Shown here in pieces: positions 56,475-64,000 of a DNA stretch of 64,000 nt (positions are counted from its first letter, which is position 1; each line of letters starts with the position of its first letter). The DNA is from Persicaria tinctoria. Taxonomy: Eukaryota > Streptophyta > Magnoliopsida > Caryophyllales > Polygonaceae. Location: NCBI GenBank assembly GCA_037127255.1, contig JBANSL010000006.1:85297850-85361849 (forward strand), in the 5' to 3' direction. The position numbers were made by a program, and so were the translations under genes. Under the pieces are notes generated by a model. The model was not told the origin of the DNA. It was given only the letters and a program-made list of their open reading frames with translations, and ran no database searches.

Positions 56475-56492
56475 TTGGCGCCGTTGCCGGGG
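56475..56492 (+). other. Primer binding site of element D (tRNA-Asp)
   Basis: TTGGCGCCGTTGCCGGGG is an exact complement of the tRNA-Asp 3' end after the leading T, two bases after the LTR. Confidence 0.88.
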
Positions 56493-56555
56493 AAGCAATC
56501 ATTCGCGCCTTAGGTAGTCAGATCTCACGTTTCTCTTGAGTTACTTCACAGGTGT

Positions 56556-57057
56556 ATGCGCCGTTCTGGTCAACCACCTGAGTTTGACGGCTTAGACGAA
56601 CCGGAGCGCCTTTTACACGTCCACGCTAAAATAAAAAGAGTCATGGCGGCCGCAGAAACACAAAAACAGCTAATTGAGAGGCTTCAGAGGGAATTAGCCA
56701 CCAAAGATACTGCTTTCGCCACTGATAGAGCAGGAAGGGAACAGAAAGCTAAGCTTGCGAGGCAAGCAGAAGCTGAGCTTGCCCAATACCCTACCACTGC
56801 AGAGGATTATATGCACCCGACTCTCATCGTGCCTGAATCGGCTATTCTAATCCCTCAAAATAATTTTGAAATTCGCACTCACTTCCTTATTGAACTTAAA
56901 AATAATGCTTTTTATGGAAGATTTAATGAATTCCCTCTTGAACATATTACCAATTTTTCTAACATGTGCCGTACTCTTGCTGAAGGTACTACTCTGGAAT
57001 ATGTCAAGATGAAGGCTTTTCGATGGTCTCTCGCTGGTCCCGCATTGATGTGGCGGG
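56556..57057 (+). pseudogene. Element D gag, N-terminal part cut by element E
   Basis: MRRSGQPPEFDGLDEPERLL begins an open frame with a charged helical segment (AAAETQKQLIERLQRELATK), the block DYMHPTLIVPESAILIP, and gag core AFRWSLAGPALMW. It is uninterrupted up to the E junction, so D was probably intact when E landed. Confidence 0.85.
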
Positions 57058-58987
57058 TGATGTCACTAAAGTAGCCATGTTTTTGTGCATATTTTAGTTC
57101 CATATTCTATACACTTTGCATATTTCGGGTTGGGAATATGTCGAATTTATGTAGTTTATATTTATTTGTCAGAAATAGAGATCTACATAAGTTTCTGTTT
57201 AATATTGCAGAATATGGAGCCATTTTGGGAGAAAACCAAGAAGCAAAGACGGAAGCAGCAAGTCTACTCGATATCGACAAATCATGTCCGGACACATCAG
57301 GGTCGAGGAGCACCATGTCGAGAAGCCAAGAGACGAAGAACCCGACTCCAGCACTTTACTCGAGATCGAGTACCATCCTCGAGATCGACTAAGCCTTGAA
57401 GACCACGTCCGTAGTCGAGGACACCCTGGCCGAGGATGCCGAGGAGAAACTACCCGACCTGGCTAAGCACCCGGACACCACAACTCGATGTCAAGGACTT
57501 TCCTCGATGTCGACAAAGCTGAGCACCTGTCCGAGCATGTCGAGAAGAGTTGCTCGACAACACCAGGAATCCAAGTCGATGAGCCCACTTTCCTCGAGAT
57601 CGAGCTATTTCTTCGAGATCGAGGACACCCCAGGAGCCATGTCCGAGCCATGTCGAGGAAGAGGAACCCGAGACACCGACCCACTGAAGTCGACGACCAC
57701 CCAACTCGAGATCGAGGAGACTTTCTCGAGATTGAGGAAATCTTCCGGAGACGCGTAACGCGGTTTGGGAAGTTCTACTCGGATGGGGATTACTTGGGGC
57801 CAAAGATTGTCGAGTCTATCCGATTTTATCAAGATCTATCATGGAGGAGAAGATTTATCCACTTGAAGACTTTTAGATATAATTCCCTTTTTAGATTTAT
57901 TATTGTTATTTCTTTTATTTATCATTAATGCTTTAGATATAGATTTAGATAAAGATGGCAATATTCTATCCTTGAATAGCAAGGAGTAGAAGGCTATAAA
58001 TAAAGCCCATGGGGCTGATTTTAGAAGGATTGAATTCAAGCTATAGAAGTAGTTCACAGAGGAGTTTTAGGAGTTCGAAGGTTTTAGGGTTTTGGCGTTC
58101 AACGAGAGTTTGATCGCCGGGATTGTAAAGGCTTTGAATTTAGTTTAATGCAAGTTTCTTTTCATCAATCAATGTCTGAGGTTGCAATGAAGCGCTAGTA
58201 GTCCACCCACTTCTAGGTTGGGGCAAACCCAACGATAGCCCTGCATGTTTGAGGTAAAGATCCGACATTTATCATGTTTTGAGCATCTGCTACTTGTTAT
58301 GTGTTTATTACCCATCTAATTGAGGTCCATGCTAACAACTTGGATTGTAAACATAAAATCGGTAGAGACAATTAGGGTTTCTTGAAAGAGTTGTCTAATT
58401 GTTGGAAAAGGCGAAAGCTTGGTCATTCGATGCAAATTATACGATTATCTGTTTTATTTCTGCCTTATGCATGCTTGGTTATCGTTGTTGCAAACCCCAA
58501 TCTTGGAAGTCTTTTACATACAGTTTAGTTCGAAATCCCAAAGAACTGGTTTTTGTTTTCTTTCGTTTTAGTTTTCTGTCTTCCTCGAGATCCACTAGCA
58601 CTCCTCGATCTCGAGTTATTGATTCTCGATCCAGCATCACCGTAGCTTCTGTGTGCAGGAACTCTACGAAGCCAACTCGACCAAGACGACTCTACTCGAT
58701 CTCTAGTAAGACTAGTCGAGATCGACTAAGGCCTGTGACTGCTGTTGCGTGAATCGACTGTCCGATCTTCTGTCGAGTAACTGTACTCGAGATCTAGGAC
58801 ACCTGTTGTCGACCACTTCCGTGAGACTTCTACGCTGCCTAGGATCCGCTGACACGCTTCCTCGTGGATCGATTCTGACTTCCCACTGCTACATCAAGAG
58901 GAAGTCTTGTAATTATTTGCAAGGGACGGAATCTGGTTTGTCTTAGTTTATTTACATTCTATTTTGCATGCTCGATTTCCTCCTACA
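57058..58987 (+). repeat. 5' LTR of element E
   Basis: It starts TGATGTCACTAAAG and ends CTCCTACA. TATAAATA is at 57995-58002, followed by AAGCCCATGGGGCTGA as in C. Palindrome arrays, mostly TCGAGATCGA, lie at 57265-57740 and 58580-58810. Confidence 0.82.
57265..57740 (+). repeat. TCGAGATCGA-type palindrome array in the LTR of element E
   Basis: Examples are ACTCGAGATCGAGTAC followed by CCTCGAGATCGACTAA (57358 and 57377) and the pairs near 57593/57613 and 57706/57726. Related TCGATGTCGA words fill the gaps. The core differs from D (GA rather than TA in the middle), but the layout is the same. Confidence 0.8.
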
Positions 58988-58989
58988 AA

Positions 58990-59007
58990 TTGGCGTCGTT
59001 GCCGGGG
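58990..59007 (+). other. Primer binding site of element E
   Basis: TTGGCGTCGTTGCCGGGG is two bases after the LTR, with the same single mismatch to tRNA-Asp as in element C. Confidence 0.82.
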
Positions 59008-59070
59008 AAGCTATCATTCGCACCTTAGGTAGTTAAATCTCACGTCTACTTTGAATTACTTTACAGGTGT

Positions 59071-60712
59071 ATGCGCCGTTTTGGTCAACCACCTAAGTTT
59101 GACGGCTTAGACGATCGGGAACGCCTTTTACACATCAGAGCTAAACTGCAAAAAGCCATGGCGGCCGCAGAAACACAAGAACAGCTGATTGAAAGGCTTA
59201 CAAGGGAACTAGCCGCAAGGGATGTTACTATCGCCGCTGAGAGAGTAGGAAGGGAACAAGAAGCTGAGCGCGCGAGGCAAGAGGAAGTTGAGCTTGCCCA
59301 ATTTCCAACCACTGCAGAGGATTACATGCATCCAACTCTCGTCGTGCCTGAATCGGCGATTCTAATCCCTGAAAACTCTTTTGAAATTCGCACTCAATTT
59401 CTTATAGAGCTTAAAAATAATGCTTTTTATGGCAAATTTAATGAGTGTCCTCTTGAACATATTACCAATTTTTCTGACATGTGCCGTACTCTTGCTCGAG
59501 GTACAACTCTGGAATATGTCAAGATGAAGGCTTTTCGCTGGTCTCTCGCTGGACCAGCACTGAAGTGGCTTGAAGGGCTGAAACCAAGATCACTCACAAC
59601 ATGGGCCCAAGTAGAGCAAGGGCATCTGAACAAATTCTTCCCTCCCGCCAAAACAACACTCCTCTGCCAGAAAATCACAGCCTTCAAACAGAAGCCTAGG
59701 GAGCCGCTAGCAAAGGCATGGGAATGCTACAAAGAACTGTTGCGATCTTGCCCTACTAATGGACAGCCACCCTACGTCATTCAGGAGATCTTTTTCAACT
59801 CTCTTGATCAATCACTAAGGACAGAATGAACCAGTATACTCGCTATGAGTATCTGACGATGCCGCCAATTGACGCATTGGGTTTGCTGGACAAGCTCACC
59901 AATTATGACAACAAATATGGGTCTACTGCAAACTATAAGGAGAGCTCCTATGCCAGGCCAGCACCATCTATGCCACTCTATGAGCCAGCAAAGGAGATTG
60001 ACCCGGATGTGAGGGAGCAGTTCTACTGAGACCAGAATCGCAAGCTCCTCTAGCAAGTCAAATATCTATCTATCAATCAGCCTTGCATCGAATGCGGATC
60101 ACAGCGGCACACCACTACTCAGTGCCCACACACTGAGCAAGTCAGGTTGGCAGAGACACATGCAGAGGTAGCCTACGCTGGGGTCCCAATCGCTACATGG
60201 GAGATCAAAGGTTCTATCAACCAAAGTGGAACCAAGGTCCTCCTAGGAACCCCCCACCATACAGAGCTCCAGGACATCCAGAAAGCGATCAAAAGAAAGA
60301 TGACTTACACCTCATCCTTGAGGAGATGCGTCGGAATCAAGGCACCATCAACAACCAGTTTCAGAACATCACTACAAAATTTGGCGAACTGGACATCTGG
60401 AAAAGAGGAATAGAGACCCAGATGGGTCAAATCGCTGCACAGATCCCACGACCATCCGGACAGCTCCATGGGCAAACAGAACCAAATCCTAAGGGGAAGA
60501 TCGGACACGTCGCAACTATCAAACTCGGAAGTGGGCATCAATTACACGAGCCAGAGGTCGGGAAGCATAAGGACAAAGCAGAGCAGCAACTCGGCAAAGA
60601 ACAGAAGCAACTCGATATCGAGGAGCTAGTACTCGATCTCGACAAGAACCTGCTCGACACAGACGAGAAGCTGAGCTCGGACTCCACTGCACAACCAGAC
60701 AACTCGAGGTAG
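59071..60712 (+). pseudogene. Element E gag and start of the linker
   Basis: Frame 59071-59829 starts MRRFGQPPKFDGLDDRERLL and holds the gag core (AFRWSLAGPALKWLEGLKPR, ECYKELLRSCP). A one-base loss near 59808 shifts the frame. The next piece (YTRYEYLTMPPIDALGLLDK) ends at a stop near 60028, and another stop falls near 60052. The CCHC knuckle CGSQRHTTTQC lies near 60095. From 60197 the frame is open through NQGPPRNPPPYRAPGHPE to LDIEELVLDLDKNLLDTDEK, the heptad linker, stopping at TAG 60710-60712. Three breaks show the copy is inactive. Confidence 0.85.
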
Positions 60713-61899
60713 ACAACCCAAGTCGAGATCGAGGAAACACTGGTCGAGATCGAGGAGAAAGTGGCCGACTTCGACGACTCTGCAACACCTCCGACATCTG
60801 ATCTGGCTCCAAAGCAGAAAAAGCCACTACCTTTCCCTTCTAAAGCACATAAATATCCCACTACAGGTAGGTTTAACCGTTTTGTTAATATGCTACAAGA
60901 ACTGAATGTCTCTATTCCTTTTACAGAAGCCCTGCAAGAGATGCCTAGATATGTCTTCTGAAGGAAATCCTGAGCAAGAAGAGATCCATCTCAGAGATCG
61001 CAGGCGAGTGCAAAGTACTCCACTTCCCTGGACAGAGACCTGACCCTGGTAAGTTTTCTGTTACTGTGGGTTTCGGACAATATAAATATGAGTCTCTGTG
61101 TGATTTAGGAGCAAGTGTAAGCATCATGCTCCTATCAATCTGGCGGAAGGTAAAGATAGGATGCATAAAGCCTGTGGATGCCAAACTATACATGGCAAAC
61201 AATACAGTGGTCATCCCTACAGGTATAGTTGAGAATGTCTCCGTCCAGGTTGGTAAATTCTTTATTCCAGTAGATTTCCTTATTATAGACTGTGCTGAAG
61301 ATCCTACTAGCCCTATTATTCTTGGTAGACCATTCTTAGCTACTGTAGATGCCAGAATTAGTGTCAAAAATCGATCGCTCACCTTCACCATAGGCGATGA
61401 GGTTTTAGATTTCTCTTTTGGCCTTGCAAAGGAGGAAATTTCATGGCTAGAGGTAAAAAGCATCAGCAACCATGGGACCAAGCAATCAACGGAGGAAAGC
61501 ACCAGCATTGTACTCGAGATCGACAACACTTTCTCGATCTCGACTAAACCTCTACTCGATCTCGACCAAGATTCGTCGACATCGACTTCTTGCTCTGCTG
61601 AGCCACAGACTTGCCAAGAGCCTAAGTATGGGGTCCCTGTACTCGATATCGACCAGCCGTACTCGACATCGACTAACCCCAAGCCTGGAGATTTCTGTTT
61701 TGGGTCCGAAAAGGTAAACTCAGGTATGAATCCTACTCCCCCTCAGTCCATTAAGAAATTTATCAATAATTTAAGGGGAGGTAAGGCCCGGTGGCGAGAG
61801 AATCTGCGAAACCTAAGAGCTGGAAGGAAGAAGAAGAAAGAGAAGGAAGAATATGCAGGCAACCACCTGTTAGTTGAGCATACTACAATCAGGACCTAG
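60713..61899 (+). pseudogene. Element E linker end and aspartic protease
   Basis: 60713-60960 continues VEIEETLVEIEEKVADFDDS then PTSDLAPKQKKPLPFPSKA; a frameshift occurs near 60955. From 61066 a 277-codon frame is open: CDLGASVSIM (active-site loop with D-L-G), LYMANNTVVIPTG, and PIILGRPFLATVDARISVKN. After the protease come acidic repeats (IVLEIDN, LLDLDQD, VLDIDQP) and a Lys/Arg-rich end (RAGRKKKKEKEEYAGN). There is no RT motif downstream: the homologous region ends in GTCGGCCTAGCGACTC, as in B and C. Confidence 0.85.
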
Positions 61900-62400
61900 A
61901 TGATCCAGGAGAAGGGCCAAGCATGAGCGGGCCCCCACTAATGGTCCTTGAGCGCAAACGGAGAAGTCGGCCTAGCGACTCTAAAATCTAGAGCATGTAT
62001 ATAAAAACTTTATGAATTTTGGGACTTTTTGAACTTTTTGGTTTTGGTTTTGGTTTTTGGTTTTGTTTGTTTTAGAATACTTCATGTGGAATGTCTTGTT
62101 TTTGTGTGCAATCTAACACTTTTAGGTCGGCAAATATAAAAGGATCACGAAAGGTGGAAAGAAGAAGTCCCTGAAAAACAGTTAGAATCGACGAAGGCCA
62201 AGTCGACAACGACAAGGAGGAGCAGCCTAGGAACCCCTCGATATCGAGTAGGCCAACTCGATATCGACAAAGCCCAGAAGCTCCTCGACTTCAGAAGCCA
62301 CTGGACGCAGAAGCTTCCTCGAGATCGAGTTCTGTACTCCAGATCGACAAAAATTCTACTCGACCTGCACTGATCTGCCATCCTCGATGTGTTATCCTGT
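61900..62400 (+). other. Element E post-protease segment with palindrome array
   Basis: This non-coding part starts with the shared CGGCCTAGCGACTCTAAAAT block, then a G/T-rich stretch and TCGATATCGA/TCGAGATCGA pairs at 62237-62270 and 62319-62345. Confidence 0.7.
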
Positions 62401-64000
62401 GGGTTCCTTCCTTTACTCTTGTTTTTATTTGATTTTATACAGTGGGGACACTGTATATTTTAAGTATGGGGTGGGGGAAGGACTTATTATCATTATTATA
62501 TGTTTTAGTCTTGCTTTTGTTTTTTCATGGTGAAATTTTAATTTTTATGTTATTTATTCATGCTTAAATTTTATGCATTTTAGTCTTTTGTTATACATTA
62601 GTCTTGTTTTTAGTTGCATAAGAAAAAACATGAAGAAAAAAAAATAGAAAATATAGAAAAAAAGGAAAAAATATGCATGTTTAGAATTTTGCATTGTCTT
62701 AGTTTTTATACCCTAACTTAGATGTCCTATGATGATGAATAATGATTGACTTGATCATGTAAACCCTATGGCATGTTTGGAAGGTTTAGCCTAAGTCCTC
62801 GAAATTGTTTTTATATGGATTGTGAACTTGTGATGAAATTGAGCACATATGATCCCGGGCTAAAGGTTAAAATCCAACAAAAACTGTCCCAGTGAGAATT
62901 TTGGCCTTATAGGGAGAACATAAAAAAATCCCTCTGCTTTCTTGAGTGTATTTACTTCTCCTATGCATCTCTAAATGTTGTGATAGTTATTCAAAGCCAA
63001 TGCATTTATATGTTTTTGTGAATGAGGATTAAATGATGGAGGAACCTTTTAAGCCAATTTTATCCTCTCTTTACCTACCCTGCATTATCCCTGCTTGAAG
63101 CCAGAACATTAGCCTGAGACTTTTATTATAAACTCCACAAAATTATCCTTAGCCAAATTAAGCCTGACCCACATTTGGGAATTAAGACTGACCCACATTT
63201 GGGAATTAAGACTTAGAGTTGGTTGGAAAGATGATTTGTGAAAAGAATGAGCTTATGTTGCATTTCAAGCAAGAAGGATTTTTGAGTTTATTGAGATATG
63301 GGTTGGTTTTATGTTTTTATCTTGCTATGCATACTATGTAAAAGGAATTTTTGGCTCATCTTATAAATGCACCATTAGTTTTTATTTTATTTTCGTTTAA
63401 AAAAAAATCGAAAATAAAAAGGAAGAGAAAAAGTATATATGTTTGTGAATAAAGTGCATGAGCCAAATTTACCTTATTTCTTTCATTATTCGCAAGATAC
63501 ATACTTTGGAGAGGTTGAGGAAGTTTGAAAGGTTACATACTTCATTGAGATAAATTGAAGAGTTTGGTTGATGCATATGATTGAGAGTTATGGTTTGGTT
63601 GAGTTGTGTTGGAGATTTAGGAGTCTTGATTCCCGAATTTTATTAAGCACCACATGGCCAAATAATTCCATACCCTTATATTTCTCACCAAGCCCCATTA
63701 CAACCCCGCCGAATGGAATCTTCTTTGAAGACTTCTATTGAGCAAAGTCCTCCTGATAATTCTTGTTGCATTTACAGAATTGGTTGCGAAGTGGATTTAT
63801 ATTTAAATTGAAGTGTTTATGAGATTTTATATGGAATTGAGTTGAGAGTTGATCTACATAGCCTAAACACATTGAGAGTTGAGTGTAAACACATTATCCC
63901 TGTGAGGTTGGATTTATATTGCCTATGCCTATGGATCGCTCATATATGTGTGATGACGTTAAATTCACTTGTCTTACATTTCTACTAACTGAGATGTTGC
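62401..64000 (+). other. Element E 3' non-coding region (continues past the window)
   Basis: The block TGGGGACACTGTATATTTTA-AGTATGGGGTGGGGGAAGG at 62443-62490 is the inverse match of 35505-35560 in element B. The remainder has no coding frame and matches the region next to the 3' LTR in B. A direct duplication of ACTGACCCACATTTGGGAAT occurs at about 63160-63210. The 3' LTR is expected to the right of 64000. Confidence 0.7.

Larger units (their letters stand above)
54628..57057 (+). mobile_element. LTR retrotransposon D, Athila-like, interrupted by element E
   Basis: 5' LTR, a perfect tRNA-Asp primer site and the first two thirds of gag are present. Element E begins inside gag at about 57058. 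The rest of D, including its 3' LTR, would lie beyond the window. The flank before the LTR is GTAAT. Confidence 0.8.
57058..64000 (+). mobile_element. LTR retrotransposon E, Athila-like, non-autonomous (3' end beyond window)
   Basis: 5' LTR (57058-58987), primer site, gag, heptad linker, protease and a long 3' non-coding region are in view. RT, RNase H and integrase are absent, as in B. It lies in the gag of D. The exact 5' base is uncertain by a few bases because four extra bases (CGGG) separate the D homology from TGATGT. No 3' LTR appears before 64000. Confidence 0.82.

Noticed and set aside
1..64000. tRNA or rRNA genes
   Set aside because: I looked for tRNA-like B-box and acceptor patterns. 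The only tRNA matches are retrotransposon primer sites; no rRNA-like stretch was seen.

Overview
This window is nuclear DNA from a flowering plant, probably a eudicot. The evidence is spliced genes with GT-AG introns, very AT-rich intergenic DNA, plant-type LTR retrotransposons, Helitron-like elements, MITEs and LINE remnants. I cannot name the species. Two intact host genes sit in the middle: a TLDc-domain (oxidation-resistance type) gene on the plus strand (8 exons, 9991-20922) and an asparagine synthetase gene on the minus strand (14 exons, 25902 down to 21424). They are convergent, with about 500 bp between their stop codons. Almost everything else is transposable element.

Layout. 1-9640: a decayed LINE ORF2, split inside its zf-RVT domain by a Ty3/Gypsy element (A, 1335-9095) whose polyprotein ends inside its own LTR. 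9641-20922: the TLDc gene. Its fourth intron is 8.8 kb and holds Helitron-like elements arranged head to tail, a Helitron 5'-end tandem array, two Stowaway-type MITEs and a foldback element. 21424-26050: asparagine synthetase and its TATA/GA-rich promoter. 26243-31373: nested MITEs and another Helitron. 31955-46480: a decayed DUF1985/Ulp1-protease gene of the kind carried by Mutator-like elements. Its first intron contains a 9.7-kb LTR element on the minus strand (B), which itself contains a solo LTR of a different family. 46481-64000: more remnants and three further same-family elements (C, D, E) on the plus strand, E having inserted into the gag of D.

Elements B, C, D and E form one Athila-like family. 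They start TGTTGT or TGATGT, have a primer site matching the 3' end of tRNA-Asp, and carry gag. B, C and E also show an aspartic protease but no reverse transcriptase, RNase H or integrase core, so they look non-autonomous. The most unusual signal in the window belongs to this family. A 10-bp palindrome-like core (TCGATATCGA, TCGAGATCGA and variants) recurs dozens of times, often in pairs 19-21 bp apart. It occurs in both halves of the LTRs, in the gag-protease linker, after the protease and in the 3' non-coding part. In the linker the 21-bp period is read as heptapeptide repeats of the form [L/V]-D-I-D-x-x-x. I know of no described function for it.

Exon boundaries were worked out by hand from splice signals and reading phase. 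All family names rest on motif recognition, not on database searches.
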